Notes: generated by a model from the sequence alone, not told the origin. Counted from the stretch's first letter, positions 12,028 to 22,861 are shown. The stretch is 64,000 nt of DNA from Carettochelys insculpta (GCF_033958435.1 NC_134137.1:107766501-107830500); one strand, 5' to 3'. Numbers and translations are program-made.

Positions 12028-13225
12028 GATGGGCAGCACAGTTTGAAGACTTAGCTGTCTGTAGGCAAGTGATCAGAATTTTTGGCCTTGACTCCAACCC
12101 AGTGAACATCCATGTAGGACCAGTCTCTCATGCTTTTCCCTAAATTTCCTACAACTTCCTGGCAGCGAGCTGATTTACTGTGAGTTTCTGCCCTGTAGGT
12201 GTACAGTACATGCTTTCTCCCTCACACCTTTTCCAACTGAGGATGAGTGATTGAAACTGTAGTGGGAGGTGATGATGCTTTTTGAAGCATTACCTCTGGC
12301 ATGGATTTTGTCTCAGAAATCTGCTGTTCTTGGAGGGAATTGTGGGATTCAAGACAGCTGTTCACTGCAATCATCTGCACAAATGTTCCATCCCCCCTAC
12401 AGAACTCCAGTTATGTGGTAGTAGTACTTAGCATGGAGACCCTGGAGGCATTTCCACCTCATTTTACTCTTTTAAAAAAATTCTCCATGTTATATACCAA
12501 GAGTAGCTTCTGGCCCTTAGAACTCAGATTCCCTAATATTTATGCTTGGTTCAAAAATATGTGCATATGTTAAGGGAAAATAAGCTAGAACGTGTTCAGT
12601 TATCCACATCAGAAGACTTAAAAGTGCAATTTCTAATTACATTTTTTGCAGATAAGGCAATTAGGATGGTTGTCCTGAACCTACCAAATTGTTCACACTA
12701 GCTAAATACAATACATAAATGCTGAAATTTAAACTGACACTTAGGCAGAGGCAAAGCCTTTTAAGCTTCTATTGAGTAGCTTAGAAGATAAGTGCTAGAT
12801 TTCCTATTCTGGGATCAGTTCCAAGAGAAGTGTTAAGTCCAATAATTTCAGCTGCCTAATTTAATTCCAAAGTGGACAATATTTTACTCTTAAATAGTGT
12901 GGAATATCTGCTTAATTAATGTGATTATCGATAATACAAGTACTCTGAAAAACTCAAGAGAGAGAGGGAGAGTATCTAGCTATGTTTTTAATAATTTCCC
13001 ATCACCAGGATACATTACAACTATGGATTTATTTACACTTGACATTTTTATTTGTATATTGGTTAGGGAGATCTACCTAGCTATTTAATCTTTACTGAAA
13101 CAGTCATAGTTTAAAAAGTCCTATAGTGGACATAGTTACACCACTGTAAAGACAACATACCAATATTGTTACTCCTTTCCCATATGGAAATAGATATGCT
13201 GGTATAAAATGCCTTTACATACATA
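12028..13225. other. Intergenic sequence, nothing recognised
   Basis: AT-rich DNA with no domain-bearing ORF, RNA gene or clear repeat. Confidence 0.5.
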
Positions 13226-13500
13226 GGTTGCTTCTACACATGCAGGATCTTCCAGAAGACCAGCGCCGTCTTCCAGAAGATCCACGAAGCATCTACACAC
13301 ATAAGGTGCTCTTCTGGAAGGAATCCAGAAGAAGGCACCTCACCCTCTGGATTCCATGCTCCGCTGCAGAACCAGGAACAGCCTCCTGGAAGAAAGCATG
13401 TATAAACGCTCGGGGACCGCTTCTTCTGGAAGAAGTGGTCCACCATGGCGGCGGCCTGCCAGAGAGCAAAGACGCTCTAAGCGACCCCAGCGGGCCTCTA
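13226..13500. mobile_element. MITE of a second type, CTTCTGGAAG-rich
   Basis: Begins GGTTGCTTCTACACATGC and contains repeated palindrome-like blocks (CTTCCAGAAGA, CTCTTCTGGAAGG, CTTCTGGAAGAAG). The TCTACAC end resembles that of the TTCGAA family, but the interior hexamer differs. The right end is not resolved. The 166-codon ORF here overlaps these repeats and is not considered a gene. Confidence 0.5.
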
Positions 13501-13779
13501 TGGTCTCTGCGTCCTGCAGCTTTTAAAGTTCATAACCAAACCTCAAGTAAATGTCCCAACTCAAATGGATTGAGCAGTGTCCTTTGCCTCTCAGGCTCAC
13601 CAGTCCAATATTGTAACCAGCCAATCCACACATCCAAACTTTCTTTGTACCCCCTTCAAATGCCTCACTTAAACTCTGTCCAGTCCGTGCAGGCCCTGAC
13701 ACATCACCCTGATGCATTTCCTCCCTGAACCTGAGGCAATGCCCCCTTTACGCTGGTCTGGCGTTTCGCTTGCTCCCTG

Positions 13780-14005
13780 CCAGCTGCTCCACCAGCTGTC
13801 CACCGGTCGCGCTGTCTGTCTGTACGCTGCTTCTCGTACTGGCCAGCTGCCGGTCACACCTGCTGTCCACCCGCTGCTCTTCCTACCGCCCGGCTGCCAG
13901 TCATGCCATCCATCCATCCGTCCTTCCACTGCTGCTCCTCCTACTGGCCAGCCGCACCATCTGTCCATCTGCTGCCCCTCCTACCATCTGTCTGCTCACT
14001 GCTGT
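13780..14005. repeat. Degenerate minisatellite, about four units of 40-55 bp
   Basis: Four diverged units built on GCTGCT-CTCCTACTGGCCAGC followed by CCATC/TGTCCAC runs, for example at about 13828, 13872, 13927 and 13964. Unit lengths vary. ORFs of 99-130 codons run through it on both strands only because stops are rare in this composition. Confidence 0.6.
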
Positions 14006-14009
14006 CTTG

Positions 14010-14924
14010 TGTCTGATTCCAGCTCATAGAGGCATTCGCTCTGGGCCTAACCACAGCATCTCAGTATCTACCAAGGTGGCGTCTCATAGAATAACTATAA
14101 ACCCATCTTTAGGTCTACCTGTGAACAGTGTGGGGGTAGAACTAGCCAAACTAGAATTATAGATGTATAGCCAAAAGACTTCCAGCCAGCTGGTTCAATC
14201 AGTATACCTCCCCCCGCTTTCACATCCCCACAATGCTTTGGCAGTTTGGGGTTTACAGTTGTGGTAGCAGAAAAATGCTCTTCTACCTTACAGGCACAGT
14301 TTTGGAGGTTCCCTTAGACTGTTGCTCTTACAAGGTGAGCAAGTGGAGAAAATCTTGCTTTCATCAAACAGTTTTAATATGTGGTAAGTGATTTTTAACA
14401 TTCAGTTCAGGAATTTGGATGGAAATCAATACTTTCTCTGAAGGATTTAAGCATGTACTTTGTTGAACAGTCGTGGATGTAAGCAAGTATTTAACTGATT
14501 TGTTGATCGGGGCCTTATTTATTATAATCTACAGGCAAAATTAAATAGAATTAGCAGTGGTACTGGTAAGCTTCCAGTTAACACACCAAACTCCTTCACA
14601 ATGGTCAATGGTGCTGTCTCAAAAGCTAAAGGCAACCACAATGTCATGAGTTGCCTTTTATCCTATTTACCATTATTGAAGATTATTGTGTAATTCTGTA
14701 AACATCTTACTGATTCTTTAAAATATGTTTTGGCACACACGTGTGAAAAATATCATATTCCTCAATTATGTCATGTTTTTTTGCTCTAGATAGTAGGTGT
14801 AAGAAGCACACTTTGTTCAAGAGAAAACTTAGCACACATATGCTATAATTTTGTGGACCGTTTCCTTACAGAAATATAGTGCATTCCACACAAAAATGGA
14901 TTACAAGCGATCAGGAATATCACC
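14010..14924. other. Intergenic sequence, nothing recognised
   Basis: AT-rich DNA without a supported feature up to the start of the Penelope-like reverse transcriptase remnant. Confidence 0.45.
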
Positions 14925-15868
14925 ACAGCCAATCTAGTGTCTGACCTCTGTAACTTTGTTCTCACCCACAATTATTTCTGATTTGGGGACAATTTATACC
15001 TCCAGATTAGTGGAACTGCTATAGGCACCCGCATGGCCCCACAATATGCTAATATATTTATGGCTGACCTGGAACAATGATTCCTCAGCTCTCGTCACCT
15101 ATTACCCCTCCTCTACTTACGATACATCGATTACATCTTTATGATTTAGACCCATGGTATAGAGACTCTAGAAGAATTCCACAGAGAGTGTAACAATCTG
15201 CATCCCACCATCAACTTATGCCTCGACTACTCCACGTGAGAGATACATTTCCTGGACACTACAGTACAAATCAAGGATGGCCTGATCAGTACCACACTCT
15301 ATCAGAAACTCACTGATCCCTATACTTTGCTACACGCTTTTAACTTCCATCCTGCACATACAACTAGATCCATTGTTTACAGTCAAGCCCTTAGGTACAA
15401 TCGCATCTGCTCTGATCCTACTGACAAGAGACCAAAAACTACAAGAGCTCTACCAAATATTCATAAACCCGAGTTATCCACTAGGAGAAGTAAAAAAAAA
15501 AAAAAATCAACAGAGCCAGAGGAATACCCAGAAACCAGCTACTTCAAGATAGGCCCATAAAAACCAACAACGGAACACCACTGGTCATTACGTACAGCCC
15601 CCAACTCAAACTACCACAATGCATCATTAAAGACCTACAACCCAACCTTAATCAGGATGCCACACTCCAGAAGGCCCTAGGTGCCAGGCCTGTTCTCTCC
15701 TACAGACAACCTCCCAACCTCATGAGGATTCTCACCAGCAAACACAGACTGTACCTCAATAATACCAGTGCTGGAACTTTTCCTTGCAACAAGCCCCGTT
15801 GCCAGCTTTGTCCACATTTCTCTTGTGGAGATACCATCACTGGACATAACCAGAACAAAAGAGCCGTC
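14925..15868 (+). pseudogene. Penelope-like element RT and linker, broken
   Basis: Conceptual reading across several frameshifts and stops gives the Penelope RT order: LTHNYF, then [20 protein letters not shown] (from about 14996), then LRYIDYIFMI at about 15116. Next comes FHPAHTTRSIVYSQALRYNR, and finally GTFPCNKPRCQLCPHFSCG at about 15775. The last block has the Cys pairs of the linker that in Penelope-like elements precedes the GIY-YIG nuclease. In the catalytic box the second Asp of IDDIF is Tyr, so the RT would be dead even without the stops. An A-run at about 15491 adds a frameshift. The copy is truncated at both ends; the GIY-YIG part is missing and a different Penelope tail abuts it on the right. 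It is in the intergenic region just upstream of UBAC2. Confidence 0.8.
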
Positions 15869-15871
15869 CAG

Positions 15872-15965
15872 TAGCTTTTATTATGTTGTTAGCCTTTAAA
15901 GCGCTGCCGGACTGATTCTTTGTTTTGACAGCACATAGACCAGCCGGGCTTTCTCTCTGTTACTG
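15872..15965 (+). mobile_element. Penelope-like element 3' end fragment (family B)
   Basis: Contains GTTAGCCTTTAAAGCGCTGC, CTTTGTTTTGACAGCACATAG and the terminal TTTCTCTCTGTTAC. This is the same end as the family B copies at 46920-47308 and 48167-48458, here in + orientation. It abuts the RT remnant on its left. Confidence 0.6.
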
Positions 15966-16019
15966 GATTTAAACATGTCCACGAGCTGGAGGAGCCTGAG
16001 GCCCAGAGGCTGATCATGC

Positions 16020-16645
16020 TACGCCCCGCTTAGCGCATTTCGCTCACCCCTGGTCTCATACACTAGAAACAGGCCCAGCTCGCTGCCCCACGCCTCTGAG
16101 ATCAGCCGCCCCCGCCCAATCAAAGCCGGGCGCGGGCCGCGCTCCAGCAGGGCCGTTTCAGCAGCTTCATCCCCAGAAACCGGCCTCCGAACCTGGACCC
16201 GGCGGCCTGCAGGGAGGCGGCGCTGCCGGCAGGGGGCGCAGGGGATCACGGACGGTGCGCTTTGGCCCATCCCGGCCGCCTTACCTCTTCTCCCCGAGCA
16301 CCGCCCAGGCTGGCTCCGGCCGCCGGGGGCTTCTCGGGCGCCGCCCCTCCCCCCCCGCGGGGACCATGTTCCCCGGCACCGGCTCCAGCGGCCTGTGTAA
16401 GTATCGGCAGCGCCCAGCCCGAGTGCCCCCTCGCCCGCCGGGGCTCCCCTCTGTGGGGGTGTGGCCGTGCCCGCGCTGGGGGGGGGCGCCCCTAGCCCCG
16501 GGGAGGCGGGAGCTTCTGGGCCGCTTCTGCCTGGGGACCTATGCGCCCTGCCGCGGCCACTGGAGCCAGGCTTCCCTCTGGGCGCCGCCCCCTTTGCCCC
16601 TCCCTCACATCTGTGGAAGGAGCTCCCCCCCCCCCCCCCCCCAGT
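16020..16645 (+). promoter_or_regulatory. UBAC2: CpG island promoter of UBAC2
   Basis: An abrupt island of very GC-rich, CpG-dense DNA in an AT-rich landscape, spanning the 5' UTR, coding exon 1 and the start of intron 1. There is no obvious TATA box, which is typical of a housekeeping-type promoter. GC boxes of the CCGCCC type occur, for example near 16107, 16340 and 16580. A C-run at 16627-16642 closes it. Several 60-211 codon ORFs here on both strands reflect the composition, not genes. The transcription start is not visible from sequence. Confidence 0.8.
16366..16396 (+). CDS. UBAC2: UBAC2 coding exon 1
   Basis: The ATG at 16366 sits in a good context (GGGGACCATGT) and opens MFPGTGSSGL, which corresponds to the start of vertebrate UBAC2. 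The exon ends after the first base of codon 11, at a strong donor T|GTAAGTAT, and joins in phase with the exon at 37672 to make Tyr-Lys-Ala-Pro. UBAC2 is an ER membrane protein of the rhomboid-like pseudoprotease group with a C-terminal UBA domain. It takes part in ER-associated degradation and retains UBXD8 in the ER. Only the N-terminal part is in this window. Intron 1 is about 21.3 kb and mostly transposable elements. Start and donor are clear; identification rests on the continuous reading through four exons. Confidence 0.92.
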
Positions 16646-16805
16646 ACTACACATTGTGCTAATCCACTTCTCCGTTTCATTTTCACCCCTCGTGCAAGGA
16701 GAACGAGCGCCCCTCTAGTAGGGAGGTGATCCTAAGTCCCTGGGCGAATCGTGGCTTGGCCTGGAGCTGTAGAGGTCTTCCAAGCTGGTGACAAACTATT
16801 TTTGC

Positions 16806-16928
16806 AGCAGAGAGGTTGCTGTGTTAGTCTGTATCTTCAGAAAACAAAGATGCAGTCCTGGAGCACTTTAAAGACTAACAATTATTTTGCTAGTCTTTAA
16901 AGTGCTCCGGGGCTGCTCCTTTACTTTT
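16806..16928. mobile_element. Penelope-like 3' end as a small hairpin
   Basis: The left arm GCACTTTAAAGACTAACAA is followed after a few bases by the opposite-strand arm CTAGTCTTTAAAGTGCTCC. The outer left part, GAGAGGTTGCTGTGTTAGTC, is the usual terminal sequence of this family. No clear target duplication remains. It lies in UBAC2 intron 1. Confidence 0.55.
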
Positions 16929-17182
16929 GTAACCATTTTTGAGCTAGAAAGGACTCTTGGCTATAAAAAAACCCATAAATCATGCTTCTATCTGTAAATA
17001 AACTAATATACGTTTGTTAAAAGTTGTAAGATTAGAAGGGCGGATCTCTGTTTTACTCTGCCTTTGACTGCACTCTGTACAATTGGTTCTACAGCTTCTT
17101 CCAGTAAAATAGTATCTGCTGTTTTAGGTCTTGTAGCTGACTGTACATGAGTGTAGGAGTCCACCAATAAAGAGTTAAATAT

Positions 17183-18240
17183 CGGAGGGCTACTGGAGTT
17201 AGCCTGTATCTTCAAAAACAACAAGAAGTCCTGTGGCACCTTATAGACTAACAGATATTTTGGAGCATAAGCTTTTGTGGGCAAAGACCTGCTTTGTCTG
17301 ATGCATGAGTGGGCACTCCAGAGGAGGGTCTAAATGTATAGGCTCATGAAAAGGAGGGAGTACCAGTCAAGAAAAGGGCCAGAGTTGACAAGGTCAGTTC
17401 AATCACAGAGAATGTGGCCCATTATCAGCAGCTAATATGGAGTTGTGAACATTAAGAGAGGAGAAACCAGGTCAATTCAGTCAGGGAGGATGTGGCCCAT
17501 TATTAGTAGCTCATGTGGATGTGTAAACACCAAGGCTACGTCTACACTAGCCAAAAACTTCGAAATGGCCATGCAAATGGCCCTTTCGAAGTTTACTAAT
17601 GAAGCGCCAAAATACATATTCAGAACCTCATTAGCATGTGGGCGGCCGCGGCACTTTGAAATTGACGCGGCTCGCCACTGCGCGGCTCGTCCAGACAGGG
17701 CTCCTTTCGAAAGGACCCTGGCTACTTCGAAGTCCCCTTATTCCTATGAGCAGATGGGAATAAGGGGACTTCGAAGTAGCCAGGGTCCTTTCGAAAAGGA
17801 GCCCCATCTGGATGAGCCGCGTCAATTTCGAAGTGCTGCGGCCGCCCGCGTGCTAATGAGGCGCTGAATGTATATTTCAGCGCTTCATTAGTAAACTTCG
17901 AAATGGCCATTTGCATGGCCATTTCAAAGTTTTTGGCTAGTGTAGACACGACCCAAGAGAGGAGAAACTGCTTTTGTAATTGGCCAGCCACCCCCAGTCT
18001 CTGTTCAATCCTGGGTTGATGGTGTCTAACTTGCAAACAATTGTAGCTCTACAGTTCCTCTTTGGAGTCTGTTTTTGAAGTTTTTTTGTTGTAGGATTGC
18101 TGCTTTCAAATCTGTTACTGAGTGTCCAGGGGGATTGAATTCTTCTCCTACAGGTTTTTGTATGTTACCATTCCTGATTTCTGTTTTGTGTCCATTTATT
18201 CTTCTATGTAAAAGATTTCTGCTGGCTGTCAAAACAATTC
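17183..18240 (-). mobile_element. Penelope-like element, 3' end with nuclease ORF remnant (family A)
   Basis: On the minus strand an ORF at 18232-18026 reads RRINGHKTEIRN, then KPVGEEFNPPGHSVTDLKAA. After a frameshift comes NPGLNRDWGWLANYK (about 17985-18030). This is the C-terminal end of a Penelope-like polyprotein in the GIY-YIG nuclease region, with the H-F-N-PGHS motif. The 3' UTR follows and ends with the short tail CCTGTGGCACCTTATAGACTA (on the + strand at 17231) and the terminus at 17183. This copy therefore identifies the abundant short family A repeats as Penelope-like 3' ends. MITE 3 is inserted at 17534-17953, and the 5' part of the element is missing. Confidence 0.75.
17534..17953. 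mobile_element. Foldback MITE 3 (3-bp TSD CAA)
   Basis: Starts GGCTACGTCTACACTAGCC and ends GGCTAGTGTAGACACGACC, with inverted halves meeting near 17750 at CTTCGAAGTCCCCTTATTCC. CAA lies at 17531-17533 and 17954-17956. Removing the element and one CAA rejoins the Penelope-like 3' UTR as ACACCAAGAGAGG. It has no transposase; mirrored ORFs on both strands are foldback artefacts. Confidence 0.9.
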
Positions 18241-18504
18241 AGTTGAGTTCTGCTGCAGTGTATCTCAAACGTATTTTCTTTTGTAATGTACCCCTTTAAA
18301 AAAATTGTACGTATCCCCAGTACCCATCATTTTCAGACATGCAAAATCCTTAACCTTCCCTCCCCAAACCTCCAGAACCAGGCAGCCCCAGCCCTCCACT
18401 TTTTAACCCTCTTCCCTCCCCTAGATCCAAGCACACACAGCCCTTCGCTTTAACCCAATTCCCCCTTCTCCTCCTCCAGAGGCAGGCACCCCCCACTCCG
18501 AACA
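18241..18504. mobile_element. Left part of a hAT-like element split by CR1 insertions (tentative)
   Basis: CAGTGTATCTCAAACGTA at 18256, followed by TGTACCCCTTTAA, resembles the CAGTG-TCTCAAAC ends of hAT elements. The sequence then becomes C-rich and is interrupted by the CR1 at about 18505. Similar C-rich sequence resumes at 25926-26282 and 27441-27545. A matching right terminus was not found; GTTGGACACTCCTG at 27532 is a candidate end of a different type. Confidence 0.35.
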
Positions 18505-20262
18505 CACCATGGGCAACAATGTCAGAGTAAAAAGAGGGTCACGGCAAAACAGGGAGGCAAGATCAAATCAATATCTTAGATGCCTATATACAAATGCAAG
18601 AAGTATGGGTAGTAAGCAGGAAGAACTGGAAGTGCTAATAAATAAATACAGCTATGACATCGTTGGCGTCACGGAAACTTGGTGGGATAATACACGTGAT
18701 TGGAATGTTGGTATTGAAGGGTACAGCCTGCTTAGGAAGGATAGACAGGGAAGAAAGGCGGGAGGTGTTGCGTTATATATAAAAATATACACATGGACTG
18801 AGGTGGAGATGGATGTGTTGAGAGTCTCTGGGTTAAACTAAGAGGGATGAAAAACAAGGGTGATGTCCTGCTAGGAGTCTACTACAGGCCACCTACCCAG
18901 GTGGAAGAGGTGGATGAGGCTTTTTTTAAACAACTAACAAAGTCATGCAGGGCCCCGGATTTGGTGGCGATAGGGGACTTCAGCTATCTGGATATATGTT
19001 GGGAAACTAATACGGAAGGGCACAGACTATCCAGTAAGTTCTTGGATTGCATTGGAGACAATTTTTTATTTCCAAAAGGTTGAAAAAGCTACTGGGAGGA
19101 AGCTGTTATAGATTTGATTTTAACAAATAGGGAGGAAATGGTAGAGAACTTGAAAGTGGAAGGCAGCTTGGGTGAAAGTGATCATGAAATCATAATGTTC
19201 ACAATTCTAAGGAAGGAAAGAAGGGAAAAGAGCAAAAGAGAGATAATGGATTTCAGGAGAGCAGATTTTGATATACTCAGAGAGCTGGTAGGTAAGGTCC
19301 GATGGGAAGCAAAACTGAGGGGAAAAACAGCTGAGGAGAGTTGGCAGTTTTTCAAAGGGACATTAATAAGGGCCCAAAAGCAAGCTATCCCGCTGCGTAG
19401 GAAAGATAGAAAATATCGCAGAAGACCGCCTTGGCTTAACCACGAGATCTTGCATGATCTCAAAATGAAAAAGGAATGATATAAAAAATGGAAACAAGGA
19501 GAAATTGCAAAGGATGAAAATAGGCAAACACCACAAGAATGCAGGAGCAAGATTAGAAAGACTAAGGCACAAAATGAGCTCAAACTAGCTATAGGCATAA
19601 AGGGAAACAAGAAGGCTTTTTATAAATACATTAGAAACAAGAGGAATACCAGGGACAGGGTAGGGCCATTGCTCAGTGAGGAGGGAAAAACAGTAACAGG
19701 GAACTTGGAAATGGCAGAGATGCTTAATGACTTTTGTTTCGGTCTTCACTGAGAAGTCTGATGAAGGAATGCCCAACGTAGTGAATGCTCGTGGGAAAAG
19801 GGTAGGGTTAGAAGTTGAAATAAAAAAAAGAACAAGTTTAAAAATCACTTAGAAAAATTAGATGTATTCAAGTCACCAGGGCCTGATGAAATGCATCCTA
19901 GAATACTCAAGGACCTGATAGAGGAGATATCTGAGCCTTTATCTGTCATCTCTGGAAAATCATGGGAGACAGGAGAGATTCCAGAAGACTGGAAAAGGGC
20001 AAATATCGTGCCCCTCTAAAAAAAGGGGAATAGGAATAACCCAGGAAACTACAGGCCAGTCAGCTTAACTTCTGTGCCAGGGAAGATAATGGAGCAGGTA
20101 ATTAAAGAAACCATCTGCAAGCACTTAGAAGGTGGTAAGGTGATAGGGGACAGCCAGCATGGATTTGTAAAGAACAAATTGTGTCAGACCAATCTGATAG
20201 CTTCCTTTGACAGGATAACGAGCCTTGTCGATAGGGGAGAAGTGGTAGATATGGTATATTTA
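18505..20262 (+). mobile_element. CR1 LINE copy A, 5' segment of ORF2
   Basis: ORF2 of a CR1 non-LTR retrotransposon. The endonuclease domain begins at LRCLYTNARSMGSKQEELEV (18567) with DIVGVTETWW and, in later frames, [19 protein letters not shown] and LGESDHEI. The reverse transcriptase domain starts around [17 protein letters not shown] (19869) with NYRPVSLTSVPGKIMEQV and SQHGF. There are several frameshifts and stops (for example near 18841, 19083 and 19479). The copy breaks off at 20262 within the codons for VVDMVYL, where CR1 copy B is inserted. Copy A resumes at 24780. Confidence 0.88.
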
Positions 20263-20266
20263 GGAA

Positions 20267-21038
20267 ATGGAGGTAGAAGACCAGCAGCAGAGTGGGGCCT
20301 ATCCTGTTTATTATGTCAAGTGTGATATGTATGATTACCTACCCTGTGGGCGGGTGAGGTATGTGTGCACTCGATGCAAGGAGCTCCTGGCCCTCAGAGA
20401 TGGAGTGAGGGCTTTGGAGACCAGGGTGGCTGACCTGGAGGAGCTAAGGGAGGCAGAGAGCTATGCTGATGAGGCTTTCTGGGACATAGTAGGGCTGTCC
20501 CACCTCCAATCTGACAGCCCCGATGCTGTTAAGGAGCATGAAAGGCTCAGGGAAGGAGAGCAGTCAATGGGAGCAGAGGGAAACCATCCCATAGTTGGGA
20601 CCCTCCTTCCAGAGGGTGCTATGGTATCCTCTCGTGCTGAGGATACCACTCCGGGGGAGGGAACGCCAGTTGTTAGGAAGAAGCAGGTGTTAGTAGTAGG
20701 TGATTCGATCATTAGAAATATAGATAGTTGGGTTTGTGATGACTGGGAGAACCGTATGGTGACTTGCTTGCCTGGTGCGAAGGTTGCGGATCTTTCGAGG
20801 CATCTGGACAGATATATGCAGTGGTGGGGAGGAGCTGGTGGTCGTGGTACATGTAGGTACCAATGACATAGGGAAGGGTAGGAGAGATGTTCTGGAGGCC
20901 AAATTTAGGTTGCTAGGAAGGAGACAGAAATCCAGGACCTCTATGGTGGCATTCTCAGAAATGCTTCCAGTTCCACACGCAGGGCCAGGTAGGCAGGCAG
21001 AACTTCAGTCTCAATGGGTGGATAAGATGATGGTGTAG
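20267..21038 (+). pseudogene. CR1 copy B ORF1, SGNH-esterase type, frameshifted
   Basis: The first frame (20267-20866) opens with a Cys-containing segment (VKCDMYDYLPCG, then VCTRCKELL) and a predicted coiled coil (LRDGVRALETRVADLEELRE). It then carries KKQVLVVGDSIIRN near residue 143, the GDS block of SGNH hydrolases. A frameshift at about 20830 moves the reading to the frame with VVHVGTNDIGKGR, the GTND block. CR1 ORF1 proteins with this esterase-like domain are known from birds and reptiles; the domain is thought to aid membrane or RNP handling. The catalytic Ser and the GTND Asn are visible. The later Asp-x-x-His block cannot be identified with confidence. Confidence 0.8.
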
Positions 21039-22221
21039 GGAAGAAGGGTTTAGATTTATTAGGAAATGGAGACACTTTTGGGGTAAGGGGAGCCTATACA
21101 GGAAGGATGGGCTCCACCTAAACCAAGGTGGATCCGGACTGCTGGCGTTAAAAAGGTCGTAGAGCAGTGTTTAAAGTAAGAGATCACTGATTGGTGCAGA
21201 GAAGCACGTGGATCGGACGGAGACTTCTCTTAGGTGAGACTACATTGATAGAGGTTCTCTAGAATTCAGTCAGAAAGAGAAGAAGGGAGATGATTAAGTA
21301 TGGGCCAGATCAGATGAGAAAAAATCACATATAAAACAATCCAATATGTCAGGGAAGGGCAGGCATATGAATAGTGGTAGTTTTTTATAGAGCTTTTACA
21401 CAAATGCTACAAGTCTGTCTAATGAGATGGTTGAATTAGAGTACCTCATATCAAAGGAGGAGATTGACATAATAGGCATCACGGAAACCTGGTGGAATAA
21501 GGACAATCAGTGGGACACGATCATACCGGCATATAAAATATATCAGAAGGACAGAATGGGTCAAGCGGGTGGCGGAGTGGTACTGTGAAAGATAATATAG
21601 AATCAAATGAAATAAAAATCCTAAATGAATCAAAATGTTCCATAGAATCACTATGGGTAGCAATTCCTTCCTCTGATGGGAATATAACACTAGGGATATA
21701 TTATTGACCACCTGACCAGGACAGTGATAGTGATGCTGAAATGCTAAGAGGCTATCAAAATAAAAAACTCAGTAATATTAGGGGATTTCAATTATCCCCA
21801 TATTGACTGGGTACTGTCACCTCAGGAAGGGATTCAGAGAGAAAATTTCTTGATGCCTTAAATGACTGCTTCTTGGAGCAGCTGGTACAGGAATCCACAA
21901 GAGGAGAGGCAATTCTTGATTTAGTACTGAGTGGAACACAGGATGTGGTCCAAGAGGTAACTATTACAGGACCGCTTGGAAATAGTGACCATAACATAAT
22001 AACATTTAATATTCCTGTGTTGGGAAGAACACCGCAACAGTCCAACACTCTGGTGTTTAATTTCAAAAAGTGGAATTGCACAAAAATGAGGAGGTTAGTT
22101 AAACAGAAATTAAAAGGTAGAGTAACTAGAGTAAAATCCCTGCAAGCTGCATGGAAACTTTTTAAAGACACCATATTAGAGGCCCAACTTAAATGTATAC
22201 CCCCAAATTAAAAAACACAGT

Positions 22222-22645
22222 GGCTGTGTCTACACTAGCCAAAAACTTTGAAATGGCCATGCAGAAGTTTACTAATGAAGCACTGAAATACATATTCAGC
22301 GCCTCACTAGAATGCGGACAGCCGCAGTACTTCAAAATTGCCACGGCTCGCCGCCGCGCGTCTCGTCCAGACAGGGCTCCTTTTTGAAAGGACCCCGGCT
22401 ACTTCGAAGTCCCCTTATTCCTATGAGCAGATAGGAATAAGGGGACTTCGAAGTAGCTGGGGTCCTTTAGAAAAGGAGCCCCATCTGGACGAGCCGCGTG
22501 GTGGTGAGCCGTGTCGATTTTGAAGTGCTGCGGCCATCCACATTCTAGTGAGGCGCTGAATATGTATTTCAGCGCTTCATTAGTAGACTTAGAAATGGCC
22601 ATTTGCTTGGCCATTTCGAAGTTTTTGGCTAGTGTAGACGTAACC
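22222..22645. mobile_element. Foldback MITE 4 inside CR1 copy B (3-bp TSD AGT)
   Basis: Starts GGCTGTGTCTACACTAGCC and ends GGCTAGTGTAGACGTAACC; inverted arms meet near 22425. AGT lies at 22219-22221 and 22646-22648. Deleting the insert plus one AGT restores an open CR1 reading, PQIKKHSKRPKKEPPWLN, across the junction. This fixes the element ends and the duplication length at the base level. Confidence 0.93.
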
Positions 22646-22861
22646 AGTAAGAGACCTAAAAAAGAGCCACCATGGCTTAACAACCATGTAAAAGAGGCAG
22701 TGAGAGATAAAAAGGCATCTTTTAAAAAGTAGATGTCAAATCCTAGTGATGAAAATAGAAAGGAATATAAACACTGACAAATTAAATGTAAAAATGTAAT
22801 AAGAAAAGCCAAAAAAGATTTTGAGGAACAGTTAACCATAAATTCAAAAAACAATAGTAAA

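Noticed and set aside
1..16000. Exons of a neighbouring gene upstream of UBAC2
   Set aside because: No conserved multi-exon reading frame was seen; the region is repeats and unremarkable sequence.
16019..16729. ORFs of 60-211 codons on both strands at the CpG island
   Set aside because: They come from the high GC content and lack of stops. Only the short UBAC2 exon 1 (16366-16396) is supported by splicing and homology.
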